From NCBI RefSeq assembly GCF_900289145.1, contig NZ_OKQO01000007.1:186001-250000 (forward strand): 64,000 nt of DNA, written 5' to 3'. This stretch comes from Neobittarella massiliensis (ex Bilen et al. 2018) (lineage in GTDB: Bacteria; Bacillota; Clostridia; Oscillospirales; Ruminococcaceae). The notes beneath the pieces were generated by a model. It was not told the origin of the DNA and ran no database searches. It saw only the letters and a list, made by a program, of their open reading frames with translations. The position numbers were made by a program, and so were the translations under genes. Of the stretch, positions 34,832-41,899 are shown piece by piece. Positions within the stretch are counted from its first letter, which is position 1. Every line of letters begins with the position of its first letter.

Positions 34832-35361
34832 ATATCTTCGTTGTCTGGATTATCTTTCCTATATTTTGGAACTTCTGTAAGCTCTTGTATGCGCTCCACA
34901 GCCTTTTTTTGGCCTTCGGCATTGAGTTGTCCATAGTAATGTTCAAGCAGCTTGTGGTTCGCAAAACTCGCCGCTCCTTCTATGCCATCTTGAAGTATTA
35001 ACATAGCTTCTACAGTGTCGTCGTTTATGCTGCCACCTGTGTTAACCGCTGCACGTATTACTCTATCGGCAATACGACCGTAACTGTCACGAATATTATC
35101 TGGCGACATTTTTTCAAAGTCATTATCATTGCTGGTGTTAATCTCGATTGGCGCTCCTACAGTAAGGCCCAATAATTCGAGATGATTAGTCCCCAAAGCG
35201 GCAGCAATCTTTCGCAATATATCTATGCTTGGTTTCCGGTCTCCGTTTTCGTATCTTCGCAAACTCATCACAGAAATACCCGCTTTATCAGAAAGTTGAG
35301 CTTGCGTCATGTGCTTAGACGCACGAAGTTTTTTGATGTGTTTTCCAAGATCGAAATTCAT
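34828..35361 (-). CDS. CI-like XRE repressor
   Basis: The 177-aa protein has an N-terminal XRE helix-turn-helix (IKKLRASKHMTQAQLSDKAGISVMSLRRYENGDRKPS, about residues 8-45) and a helical C-terminal dimerisation part with no protease fold. It diverges from the small Cro-like gene, and the spacer holds three related operators and a consensus rightward promoter. It most likely keeps the element's replication genes silent. Lacking an autocleavage domain, it may need an outside anti-repressor for induction, as in satellites. Confidence 0.88.
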   Translation of the reverse strand: MNFDLGKHIKKLRASKHMTQAQLSDKAGISVMSLRRYENGDRKPSIDILRKIAAALGTNHLELLGLTVGAPIEINTSNDNDFEKMSPDNIRDSYGRIADRVIRAAVNTGGSINDDTVEAMLILQDGIEGAASFANHKLLEHYYGQLNAEGQKKAVERIQELTEVPKYRKDNPDNEDI

Positions 35362-35397
35362 ATTGTCACCTCGTATATATAGAGATTACCACAAATC

Positions 35398-35486
35398 AGA
35401 ACCGAATGGAATGCTTTTCCTGAAAATATTTTGACAAAAGAACCATACGGCGCTATAATATACGATATACAGAACCAAACGGTTCT
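35398..35486. promoter_or_regulatory. Three repressor operators
   Basis: Related 16-base sites start at 35398, 35439 and 35471 with AGAACC, a 4-base gap and a GG-containing half. The third, AGAACCAAACGGTTCT, is a perfect palindrome. The second lies inside the spacer of the rightward promoter and the first overlaps the likely repressor promoter, like the operator sets of temperate phages. Confidence 0.75.
35431..35459 (+). promoter_or_regulatory. Consensus rightward promoter of the element
   Basis: TTGACA and TATAAT, both perfect, stand 17 bases apart with an operator filling the spacer. It drives the Cro-like and replication genes. Confidence 0.9.
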
Positions 35487-35500
35487 CATGGAGGTGTAAA

Positions 35501-35692
35501 ATGAAAATAGACAAGGAAAAATTCGAAGTAGAGCTTGCGCGACGGTGTCTAAGCAGCAGGAATTTAAAAGGGGTATCGCCGCAAACTGTTGCCAAAATCC
35601 GGCGCGGCGGAGAAGTGCGCCCTGCTGCACTGGGGCGTGTAGCCCGGGCGCTAGGGGTAGATGTGACTGAGATTATGGAGGTGAAGCAATGA
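35501..35692 (+). CDS. Small Cro-like helix-turn-helix protein
   Basis: The 63-aa protein consists of little more than an XRE fold (FEVELARRCLSSRNLKGVSPQTVAKIRRGGEVRPAALGRVARALGVDVTEIME). First gene rightward from the operator region, 42 bases after the -10 box, with GGAGGTG before the ATG. Position and size fit a Cro-type counter-repressor or excision regulator. Its stop overlaps the next start (ATGA). Confidence 0.8.
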   Translation: MKIDKEKFEVELARRCLSSRNLKGVSPQTVAKIRRGGEVRPAALGRVARALGVDVTEIMEVKQ

Positions 35693-35967
35693 AACCGTAC
35701 AGCTATATTCGGGGCGCGCTGCGCCAGTACGACATAGACCAGCAGTACATAGCGGAGCAGCTGGGCAGAAGTCGCGCCTATGTTTCGCAGCGATTTAGCG
35801 GACACGGCACATTTACGCTAGAAGAGGCATACCAGATCATGGGGATGTGTGGCGTGCCCGCTAGCGAGGTGTATAAGGCATTTCCGCCGGGCGGGCAAGC
35901 CGTACACGACAAGCCCAAACCGCGCCTATTTATCGCGAGACGTGCCAACGGAGCGCGGCCATGGTAG
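35689..35967 (+). CDS. Small helix-turn-helix protein
   Basis: The 92-aa protein has an XRE-like segment YDIDQQYIAEQLGRSRAYVSQRFSGHGTFTLEEAYQIMGMCGV (about residues 14-55) and a basic, disordered tail. It is translationally coupled to the Cro-like gene by a 4-base overlap. It may be a second switch component or an excisionase. Assignment beyond DNA binding is not possible. Confidence 0.7.
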   Translation: MKPYSYIRGALRQYDIDQQYIAEQLGRSRAYVSQRFSGHGTFTLEEAYQIMGMCGVPASEVYKAFPPGGQAVHDKPKPRLFIARRANGARPW

Positions 35968-35970
35968 GGG

Positions 35971-36666
35971 GTGCGGACCTTGCTTGAAAATGGATTTGTA
36001 CAGCTGCACCGAAGTATTTTAGACTGGGAATGGTACGGGGACATAAATACGACCCGCTTATTTATCCACCTACTGCTCACTGCCAACTATGAGCCTAAGC
36101 CCTGGAAAGGCATCACAATAGACCGTGGTCAGCGGGTTGCCAGCTATGGAAAACTAGCCGAAGAAACCGGACTTTCAATTAAGCAAATTCGGGCATCCAT
36201 ACGGCACCTCAAAAGGACAGGCGAGGTGGCACACACAGCAACCTCAAAATATGGCTTATTTACGGTAAAAAATTACGATAGATACCAGACACAGGGCACA
36301 CAAATGGGCAGTCAAGTGGGCACACAAATGGGCAGTCAGAGGGCAGTCAAAGGGCAACAATGTAATAAAGATAATAAAGCAATAAAGAAAAAATATAATA
36401 TTATTGGGGGAAAATCCCCCATCACACAACCACAAAAATTCCAAAAACCAACGCTAGAAGAAGTACAAGCATACTGCCGAGAGCGAGGCAACGCTATATC
36501 ACCTGAACGCTTTATGGACTACTACGAGTCAAACGGTTGGAAAATCGGCAAAAGCCAAATGAAAGACTGGAAAGCAGCCATCCGCAATTGGGAACGCAGA
36601 AACAATCAGGAGGCTAACCAGCAAGTAGAGTGCCTTGGGTACGGAAAAGGGGCGGTAAGACTATGA
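35971..36666 (+). CDS. Phage-type replication initiator (replisome organiser)
   Basis: This 231-aa protein has an N-terminal winged helix typical of phage replisome organisers (FVQLHRSILDWEWYGDINTTRLFIHLLLTANYE, VASYGKLAEETGLSIKQIRASIRHLKRTGEV). A polar linker with QMGSQ-type repeats follows, and a C-terminal helicase-recruiting segment with FMDYYESNGWKIGKSQMKDWKAAIRNWERR. It probably binds the element origin and loads the helicase encoded next, whose ATG overlaps its stop. The start used is a GTG; a TTG three codons on is an alternative. Confidence 0.82.
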   Translation: MRTLLENGFVQLHRSILDWEWYGDINTTRLFIHLLLTANYEPKPWKGITIDRGQRVASYGKLAEETGLSIKQIRASIRHLKRTGEVAHTATSKYGLFTVKNYDRYQTQGTQMGSQVGTQMGSQRAVKGQQCNKDNKAIKKKYNIIGGKSPITQPQKFQKPTLEEVQAYCRERGNAISPERFMDYYESNGWKIGKSQMKDWKAAIRNWERRNNQEANQQVECLGYGKGAVRL

Positions 36667-37904
36667 ATGCCTATGGCCTCAATCTGGAATGTAACGTAAT
36701 CGGCGGTTTGCTTTTATGGCCCGAGGAATTTGGCGCCCAGGTATTTGCCAGGCTACAAGAAAACGACTTCGAGGAAGAGCTGTTGTCAGAGATCTTCGCG
36801 GCAGCCCATAAAGCCATGAGAGGCAAGCACGATATAAACGCAGCGGAGTTAATGGCCCGTCTCAACGGCGAACAGAAAGTAGTCGCATATCGGTGTTGCG
36901 AGAGCGTTATCAGCAAGAGCAACTATCTGGGCATGGTCGAAACGCTCGCACAGGATAGCAGCCGCCGCAAGATCAAAAAACAGGTAGTTGAGCTGGCGAT
37001 GGGAGAGGATTACGATTTGCTCCCAAAATTGCGAAAGATTGTAGAAACAGAGGCAGCTAAGGCAAACGGAGCCAAATACAAAGACCAAATGGCAGTAGAG
37101 GCCGTCAAGTTCTTGGAAGAGATCAACCGTCCACCAGACCCCGCTGAACGCATATGGACAGGCTTCCCGAAAATAGACCAGACCACTGGCGGGCTTAGAA
37201 AAAAGACGCTGTCTTATGTGGGTGCCAGACCATCTACAGGCAAGACGGCATTCGCCCTCAATGTATTGGCTAACCAGATACCGACCAAAAACCGCTGTGT
37301 ATTCTTCACGCTGGAAATGTCAACCGGGCAATTGTTCGAGAGGCTGCTGGCCGACCGGCTGAATATACACTATGGCAAGATCAACAGTAAAAACCTGTCG
37401 GACAAAGAGCGGGCAGACATGTACAAGGCTCTGAACCAGATCGTGGAGCGGGACAACATCCGTGTGCTGGACGATATCTACACCGTGGAGGAGATGGAAC
37501 ACGCTATAGCCTCAATCAAGCCGCAGCTGGTTTTGGTCGACTTTATCCAGTGTGTGCGCACTGTTCAGCGGTTCCCTGTGCGGCGGCAGGAGATCGACTA
37601 CATAAGCGGCGAGTTCAAGCGCATGGCTAAGCGGTACAACTGCCATATCATGGTACTGTCGCAGATATCCAGAGCAGGTAAAGAGGCGCCCCGGATGAGC
37701 GACCTCAAAGAGTCTGGCGCATTGGAGCAGGACGGCGACTATATCTTCATGCTGCATCGCCCCTATGTGCTGCTCAAAACAGACGGAGCAGACCCAAAGA
37801 CAGCTGAGATCATGCTGGACAAAAACAAATATGGGAATACAGGCGTGATAGATATGTGGTTTAAGGGCGAGTTTCAACGCTTTACGGAGGTGCGGGCATG
37901 TTGA
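36663..37904 (+). CDS. DnaB-type replicative helicase
   Basis: The 413-aa hexameric helicase has the DnaB N-terminal domain (CNVIGGLLLWPEEF onward, about residues 8-105) and the RecA-like domain with Walker A GARPSTGKTAFALNVL, FTLEMSTGQL, Walker B PQLVLVDFIQCV, then SQISRAGK and ESGALEQDGDYIFMLHRP. It is shorter than chromosomal DnaB (about 450 aa), as is usual in mobile elements. ATGA overlap with the initiator gene. It unwinds DNA at the element's origin. Confidence 0.93.
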   Translation: MNAYGLNLECNVIGGLLLWPEEFGAQVFARLQENDFEEELLSEIFAAAHKAMRGKHDINAAELMARLNGEQKVVAYRCCESVISKSNYLGMVETLAQDSSRRKIKKQVVELAMGEDYDLLPKLRKIVETEAAKANGAKYKDQMAVEAVKFLEEINRPPDPAERIWTGFPKIDQTTGGLRKKTLSYVGARPSTGKTAFALNVLANQIPTKNRCVFFTLEMSTGQLFERLLADRLNIHYGKINSKNLSDKERADMYKALNQIVERDNIRVLDDIYTVEEMEHAIASIKPQLVLVDFIQCVRTVQRFPVRRQEIDYISGEFKRMAKRYNCHIMVLSQISRAGKEAPRMSDLKESGALEQDGDYIFMLHRPYVLLKTDGADPKTAEIMLDKNKYGNTGVIDMWFKGEFQRFTEVRAC

Positions 37905-38086
37905 TAGACACTGAACGGGTCGAGCAGATGGTCGCAGAGGCAACAAAGAAACGATACGCACCGAGGGGCGAGCGGTTTCGGGAATACGAGAGAATAAAAG
38001 CCGATATTAGCGAGCTATACGGTGGGAAAACATGCAGCAAATACGAAACAGCGATAGAAAAACTGGCCGCTGCCTTGCGACTATGA
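37898..38086 (+). CDS. Small helical protein coupled to the helicase
   Basis: The 62-aa highly charged protein (IDTERVEQMVAEATKKRYAPRGERFREYERIKADISELY) is predicted all-helical with no known domain. Its ATG lies inside the last codons of the helicase gene, behind an in-gene GGAGG, indicating translational coupling. Similar tiny genes follow helicases in many phages. The function is unknown. Confidence 0.6.
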   Translation: MLIDTERVEQMVAEATKKRYAPRGERFREYERIKADISELYGGKTCSKYETAIEKLAAALRL

Positions 38087-38120
38087 TAGAGCATATATCA
38101 ACCACACAGACAACAAAAAA

Positions 38121-38152
38121 GCTGCCTACAGCGCGGGAACACTGTAAGCAGC
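38121..38152 (+). repeat. Hairpin repeat, copy 1
   Basis: GCTGCCTACAG and CTGTAAGCAGC form a stem with one C-A mismatch around a 10-base loop, preceded by A6 and followed by AAGCAAAA. A second copy at 41791 keeps the outer stem and flanks but has a different, still paired inner stem. Confidence 0.6.
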
Positions 38153-38206
38153 AAGCAAAATGACACCCCTATTTTACACCATGGCATGACGTAAAGCAAG
38201 GGGGAC

Positions 38207-38238
38207 ACGCGCGCGGGAGCAATCCGGCGCGCTTTTTT
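38207..38238 (+). terminator. Terminator after the replication genes
   Basis: GCGCGC pairs with GCGCGC through a GGGA/TCCG extension and is followed by six T. It closes the Cro-initiator-helicase transcript before the sigma factor gene. Confidence 0.75.
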
Positions 38239-38279
38239 ATGCGTACAAAACGGGACAGATCAAGGGGGAGGCATTGGGC

Positions 38280-39068
38280 ATGACCGAGACGAAGCAAGGG
38301 CGAAGCAACGAAGAACTGGCAATACTGGCCCAGCAGGGAGACAAACGAGCCTTGTATCAGCTATGGCAGCAGATAGAAACGCTTGTTTGCATGATATGCG
38401 GTAGGGCGTACCAATACCGCAAAGATCGAGCAGACCGGGCGGGAGTAGCAGAAGAAGACATGAAGCAAGAGGGTTACTTTGCTTTTCTCGACGCGGTGCA
38501 GGCCTATAGCCCGGCCAGCGGGTACAGGTTTACCACCTATCTGCACTACCCGCTGCAAAAACGCATAAACGCCCTATTAGGCGTACGAACGGTGCGGATG
38601 ATAAAAGACCCGCTTTGCAACTGTTCTAGCCTTGACGCGCCGATTTCGGGCGGTGACGATGAAAATATAACGGTTGCCGATACCATCCCCGATAAAGGCA
38701 CAGAAATGGAAGAGGCAGAGCAGCGGGTATTTTGCGATCAACTGCGGGCAGACCTAGAAAAATGCCTTGATGAGATCCCCGATCCAGAGGCAAGCGCATT
38801 GCGGGCCGTCTATTTCGACGGCAACACGCTACAGCAAATAGCAGCCCAGTGCGGGCTGTCCATAGAGCGGGCGCGACAACTGAAAATCTCTGGGCTACGC
38901 AAAATGCGGTACGGGCCGAGACTGTCCCGGCTGAAAAAGTACGAAAACGAAATCATCAGTACCCAGCCATGGCGCGGTAGCGGGTTGGGTGCGTACAGGG
39001 TAAGCGGTACATCATCGGTTGAAAAGACGGTTGAACGGCTGTCAGGCTTGTGGGCAGATGGCGCTTGA
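38280..39068 (+). CDS. Element-encoded sigma-70-family factor
   Basis: The 262-aa sigma factor has region 2 (EDMKQEGYFAFLDAVQAYSPASGYRFTTYLHYPLQKRIN, about residues 60-100) and region 4 (LRAVYFDGNTLQQIAAQCGLSIERARQLKISGLRKMR, about 180-220) with a short linker; region 1.1 is missing. GGAGG is eight bases before the ATG chosen, a TTG two codons earlier being too close. It may direct RNA polymerase to late or cassette promoters of the element. Confidence 0.88.
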   Translation: MTETKQGRSNEELAILAQQGDKRALYQLWQQIETLVCMICGRAYQYRKDRADRAGVAEEDMKQEGYFAFLDAVQAYSPASGYRFTTYLHYPLQKRINALLGVRTVRMIKDPLCNCSSLDAPISGGDDENITVADTIPDKGTEMEEAEQRVFCDQLRADLEKCLDEIPDPEASALRAVYFDGNTLQQIAAQCGLSIERARQLKISGLRKMRYGPRLSRLKKYENEIISTQPWRGSGLGAYRVSGTSSVEKTVERLSGLWADGA

Positions 39069-39413
39069 CTGTCCCCGGCGGGGTTTTTGGGCATTTTGGG
39101 CATTTTGGGAATATACCCCAATATTAAATTTTTGATTTTTACCCGCTGCACTTCGCCAAAAATCTCGCTACAAAAAGCTAAGAAAAGACAATATTCCCTC
39201 GCGTGCGCGCGTATAGGGTGAGCAGAAACCATGTTGACATATCTGCCCACGGGCAGAGGTTTGGGGTAGGTAAAAGCAGGGCCAGCTATCCGGAATTTCC
39301 GGACAGTTGCCGCGCAAGGCTTGTGCAACGCCTCACCGCTCAATTTTGAGCAGTGAGCAATCTCAACGGCGATTTTTCGCTGATGAGATCATGCGAGGTT
39401 TGTGTAGAATGCA
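39069..39413. other. Gene-free, dyad-rich 350 bp: possible origin
   Basis: A CCCCGGCGGGG-TTTTT terminator for the sigma gene starts the gap. Then come tandem GGGCATTTT units (39086-39108) and several dyads: CCGGAATTTCCGG near 39290, GCTCAATTTTGAGC near 39340, and an ACGGCGA/TCGCTG-type stem near 39366. No coding region is convincing. The packing of short repeats and dyads near replication genes fits a replication or transfer origin, but that is only a suggestion. Confidence 0.4.
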
Positions 39414-39460
39414 GAAAACCCACTGTATTGGCCCAAATTTTGCCTACAGCGGGTTTTTAT
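39414..39460. terminator. Bidirectional hairpin with CCCRCTGTA arms
   Basis: AAAACCCACTGTA pairs with TACAGCGGGTTTT (one A-C mismatch), with T runs in both directions. It ends the minus-strand gene that follows. It is one of several hairpins in the element built on the same arm sequence. Confidence 0.75.
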
Positions 39461-39476
39461 TGCATGGTTAGTGTGT

Positions 39477-39872
39477 CTATTCGTTTTTAGCTAAAACCCT
39501 TAAACGGCGGGCATATTTTCGGGGGATATTGATACCCACCATATAGCCTAGATCAGCCAGAACATGAGAGATCACCGAAAAGCCGTCTTTGTAAAATGCA
39601 GCTATGCGGTTATTTTCGCCCGTTATGCCCCTATAGTCCTGTGGGCAAACAAACACCCAGTCTGCACCACTATAGTCCAGCACAAGGCGAAAATACAGGT
39701 CTACGGCCCTATGGTCTCGCCCTGTCTTAGCCAGTAAAATGCCGTGGTCCTCATTCTCGTATAAATCGCCCAGTATGACCCGCTCGCCGTCAAGGGATAT
39801 CAGCATAAGCAGCGGGTTTCTGCTGCTCAACAGGCCTTGCAGATTGCCACATGTGATATATTGAACAGCCAT
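39477..39872 (-). CDS. Unknown protein coupled to the ribbon-helix-helix gene
   Basis: I do not recognise this 131-aa protein. It looks like a compact alpha/beta domain (LLMLISLDGERVILGDLYENEDHGILLAKTGRDHRAVDLYFRLVLDY, WVFVCPQDYRGITGENNRIAAFY) without signal peptide or membrane helix. Its ATG shares one base with the stop of the ribbon-helix-helix gene, so the pair is translated together. Such pairs are often toxin-antitoxin, partition or mobilisation modules; none can be chosen from sequence. Confidence 0.6.
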   Translation of the reverse strand: MAVQYITCGNLQGLLSSRNPLLMLISLDGERVILGDLYENEDHGILLAKTGRDHRAVDLYFRLVLDYSGADWVFVCPQDYRGITGENNRIAAFYKDGFSVISHVLADLGYMVGINIPRKYARRLRVLAKNE

Positions 39873-40267
39873 TACCGTTTACCCTCATCGCTGTGGAATG
39901 CCTCGCCTGTAACGGGGTTTACACCAAGGGAAATACCTGTCTCGTCTCGCTTAGACTGCACAAGCACAGCGCGGTTCACATATTCCGCCACGCTTTCCCC
40001 TGTCGTTCGCACGATCTTGTGTATCGCCTTTAATGCCTCGGCACACAGCATATCCCCAATAGGGGCAGAAGATACAGGCGCAATGCCTGAAATATCTCGC
40101 TCTATAGTTTCGGAAATAGAACGATTTATAAAGCCGTTGGTGCTTTCTCCACGCGCCTCTGCATGAGCCTTTATTTCAGCTTTGCGGCCTTGGGGCATGG
40201 TTAAATTTACACGGTCGTATGCTTTGGCATTCCATCTATTATTGGCTTTTGTTCTTGCAGTACCCAT
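39872..40267 (-). CDS. Ribbon-helix-helix DNA-binding protein
   Basis: The 131-aa protein has an N-terminal ribbon-helix-helix (YDRVNLTMPQGRKAEIKAHAEARGESTNGFINRSISETIE, about residues 17-56) and a second, similar helical half (IHKIVRTTGESVAEYVNRAVLV). GGAGGTG before the ATG fixes the start; longer in-frame openings run through the operator array. Just upstream are four 16-bp palindromes, very probably its own binding sites. A role in autoregulation, partition or mobilisation is inferred. Confidence 0.78.
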   Translation of the reverse strand: MGTARTKANNRWNAKAYDRVNLTMPQGRKAEIKAHAEARGESTNGFINRSISETIERDISGIAPVSSAPIGDMLCAEALKAIHKIVRTTGESVAEYVNRAVLVQSKRDETGISLGVNPVTGEAFHSDEGKR

Positions 40268-40302
40268 GGTTTCACCTCCACGTTTATTATATACTATACA
40301 AT

Positions 40303-40391
40303 ACACTTGCGCAAGTGTATAAACTGTACTTGCACAAGTGTATAATTGTACTTGCGTAAGTACACGCGCGTGATTGTACTTGCACAAGTAC
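40303..40391. repeat. Array of four 16-bp palindromes
   Basis: The sites start at 40303, 40326, 40348 and 40376: ACACTTGCGCAAGTGT, GTACTTGCACAAGTGT, GTACTTGCGTAAGTAC and GTACTTGCACAAGTAC. Spacings are 23, 22 and 28 bases, so the first three are in helical phase. They overlap the promoter region of the ribbon-helix-helix gene. Confidence 0.85.
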
Positions 40392-40483
40392 AACGGAGAC
40401 ATGTTTGCGCAGCATTTGCAGGGTAGGAAAAAGCACCCGCTGTACGGTCCAAAACAGGCCATGCAGCGGATGCTCTTGGTGTG

Positions 40484-40702
40484 TTATATTTCTTCCCCGG
40501 TATCGTCCATGATAAAGCTGGCGCGGTATGAGCAGCCGAGAGCAGCGGCAATGCGCAGCAGCTCCTTTTCACTAAAGTTGTCTCTGCTCAATTTGTTAGA
40601 AAGATTTTGACGCGTTTGCCCGGTCCTTGTGGCCAGTTCACCCAATGTCATATTCCTGCGTCCTAAAATAATTTTTATTTTTTCTCCCATGCTAAGGGGC
40701 AT
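40484..40702 (-). CDS. Small XRE-family regulator
   Basis: The 72-aa helix-turn-helix protein (KIKIILGRRNMTLGELATRTGQTRQNLSNKLSRDNFSEKELLRIAAALGCSY) ends in a short acidic tail. The ATG chosen lies six bases after AGGTG; a GTG three codons earlier is possible. A consensus promoter lies 27 bases upstream. An inverted copy of the spacer sequence occurs in a divergent promoter, suggesting that one regulator controls both. Confidence 0.8.
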   Translation of the reverse strand: MPLSMGEKIKIILGRRNMTLGELATRTGQTRQNLSNKLSRDNFSEKELLRIAAALGCSYRASFIMDDTGEEI

Positions 40703-40728
40703 TGTAAGCACCTACTTTCCTCATCTAT

Positions 40729-40757
40729 ACTATACACTATTTAATGTATTGTGTCAA
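40729..40757 (-). promoter_or_regulatory. Promoter of the small XRE gene
   Basis: TTGACA and TATAGT stand 17 bases apart on the minus strand. The spacer contains CATTAAATAGTG, matched as an inverted copy in the divergent promoter at 40799. Confidence 0.8.
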
Positions 40758-40798
40758 CAGAAAACATATAAAATAAATTTAAAAGTTAAACTAAAGCA

Positions 40799-40827
40799 TT
40801 GACATAAGAAACTAAATAGTGTATATT
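40799..40827 (+). promoter_or_regulatory. Divergent promoter, target unclear
   Basis: TTGACA and TATATT stand 17 bases apart on the plus strand, with CTAAATAGTG in the spacer. An AAGAGGTG site follows, but no convincing plus-strand gene. It reads antisense through the next regulator gene toward the mini-gene cluster. Confidence 0.6.
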
Positions 40828-40889
40828 GTATTCATAGAGAACAGCACAAGACCACAGAAAAGAGGTGATCTCGCCTATTATATTTGCTC

Positions 40890-41111
40890 TCAATCCGCAG
40901 CAGGTGTGTCCGGCTCAAATTCCAGTATGTCGCCCGGCTGGCAGTTCAGTAAGCGGCAAATGGTCTCAATGTTGGCCCATGATACAAGCTTGCCGTGGCG
41001 TAGCTGCTGGATGGCATTTTCACCTATGATTTTCTCTGTTCTCATTCTGTAGGTAGAATACCCATGTTCTTTTAGCGCAGACAGTATATTGACTTTATAT
41101 TTTATAGGCAC
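40890..41111 (-). CDS. Small XRE (YozG-like) regulator
   Basis: This 73-aa protein is of the short XRE class (SALKEHGYSTYRMRTEKIIGENAIQQLRHGKLVSWANIETICRLLNCQPGDILEF). GTG start five bases after AAAGGAGGGG. It has its own promoter and lies divergently from the mini-gene operon; the spacer holds dyads likely to be its operators. Confidence 0.85.
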   Translation of the reverse strand: MPIKYKVNILSALKEHGYSTYRMRTEKIIGENAIQQLRHGKLVSWANIETICRLLNCQPGDILEFEPDTPAAD

Positions 41112-41136
41112 TGCAACCCCTCCTTTTACTACCTAT

Positions 41137-41165
41137 AGTATAGCACTATATACACCGTAAATCAA
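41137..41165 (-). promoter_or_regulatory. Promoter of the YozG-like gene
   Basis: TTGATT and TATACT stand 17 bases apart on the minus strand, 26 bases before the GTG start. Confidence 0.75.
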
Positions 41166-41218
41166 TGTAGAATATGCATTAAAAACAAATGCATATATTG
41201 GTAGGTTTGCCAATAGAT

Positions 41219-41239
41219 ATACATTGAAAATCAATGTAT
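41219..41239. promoter_or_regulatory. Dyad operator of the mini-gene operon
   Basis: ATACATTGA and TCAATGTAT are perfect inverted halves around AAA. The dyad overlaps a TATAAT (41237-41242) facing the mini-genes; a partial copy (AATCAATGTA) lies in the divergent promoter. A second dyad, ATATGCATT with AATGCATAT, is near 41172-41196. Confidence 0.65.
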
Positions 41240-41280
41240 AATATGGACAATGAAAGCCACACAGAAAAGAGGTTGAAACA

Positions 41281-41433
41281 GTGAAACAAATTCCGCCCAA
41301 TGTAAAAGAGCTGGCCCGCCGTATATCTCGACGGCGGCACAGCGAAAACACGCTAAAGGCCTTGTGCGACCTATTACAAGATGGATTGCTAAAGAAAGAA
41401 GTGGGGGTGTCTCATGACCTGCGAACAGCTTAG
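41281..41433 (+). CDS. Mini-gene 1, 50 aa
   Basis: GTG start eight bases after AAGAGG. The basic, helical product (KQIPPNVKELARRISRRRHSEN, then TLKALCDLLQDGLLKKEV) is not a known family. It opens a cascade of six overlapping short genes; its end overlaps the next gene by 20 bases, a sign of coupled translation. Confidence 0.6.
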   Translation: MKQIPPNVKELARRISRRRHSENTLKALCDLLQDGLLKKEVGVSHDLRTA

Positions 41434-41548
41434 AGACAGAATTTCACGCTATTTACAGGACATACACAGTAAGAAACTGCTGGAAATGCTCTATAGTTAT
41501 ACGCTGCACTGCTTTTTGAGAGAGGACAGGGAAGAAGATGAGCAATAA
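41414..41548 (+). CDS. Mini-gene 2, 44 aa
   Basis: An in-gene GGGGGTG-type site precedes the ATG. The product MTCEQLRDRISRYLQDIHSKK-LLEMLYSYTLHCFLREDREEDEQ (hyphen added) is a charged helical peptide of a kind frequent in Clostridia mobile elements. It overlaps the next gene by 11 bases. Function unknown. Confidence 0.6.
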   Translation: MTCEQLRDRISRYLQDIHSKKLLEMLYSYTLHCFLREDREEDEQ

Positions 41549-41669
41549 AGAACTGGCAAAGGTGTACGCCGCAGCAATCAGCCGTTACATAGACAGCTGC
41601 ACAAACTTGGACCATATACGGTCAGTGTACGTTTTTGTCTCTACTCTTTGCGCGGAGGGTAACCCATGA
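41538..41669 (+). CDS. Mini-gene 3, 43 aa
   Basis: The ATG lies 11 bases inside the previous gene behind GGGAAGAAG. The product (SNKELAKVYAAAISRYIDSC, then TNLDHIRSVYVFVSTLCAEG) resembles mini-gene 2 in layout, two short helices, and may act beside it. Its stop overlaps the next start by four bases. Confidence 0.55.
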   Translation: MSNKELAKVYAAAISRYIDSCTNLDHIRSVYVFVSTLCAEGNP

Positions 41670-41899
41670 CAATAGCAATCGGCTGGCTGCTCCTGTTTCT
41701 GGCGGCAGCATACAGCGACGGAGGCGGGGCCGGGTGGCTACCGCTGGCCTGCATAGGGCTTGCCCTTATGATCTGTGGGCAAAGAAAAAAGCTGCCTGCG
41801 ACGCGGCAACGTCGTAAGGCAGCAAGCGAAAAAACAGGATATACATATTATACCGCACCTGCAAGCCGGGCGCAAGGGGGTAAAAAATGTCTTATGTAG
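41666..41899 (+). CDS. Mini-gene 4, 77-aa membrane peptide
   Basis: This product has two hydrophobic segments (IAIGWLLLFLAAAY and GWLPLACIGLALMICG) followed by a basic tail. The basic part is written over the second copy of the element's hairpin repeat. It could be a small membrane modulator. ATGA overlap with mini-gene 3. Confidence 0.55.
   Translation: MTIAIGWLLLFLAAAYSDGGGAGWLPLACIGLALMICGQRKKLPATRQRRKAASEKTGYTYYTAPASRAQGGKKCLM
41791..41823 (+). repeat. Hairpin repeat, copy 2 (inside mini-gene 4)
   Basis: GCTGCCTGCGAC and GTCGTAAGGCAGC form a stem around eight bases, with the same A6 before and AAGCGAAAA after as copy 1. The outer stem is conserved, and the inner stem has changed from TACAG/CTGTA to CGAC/GTCG, so pairing was kept while sequence drifted. 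Confidence 0.6.

Noticed and set aside
40303-40391. The palindromic array as a CRISPR array
   Set aside because: The units are 16-bp palindromes with 6- to 12-base gaps and no spacers; no cas genes are present.
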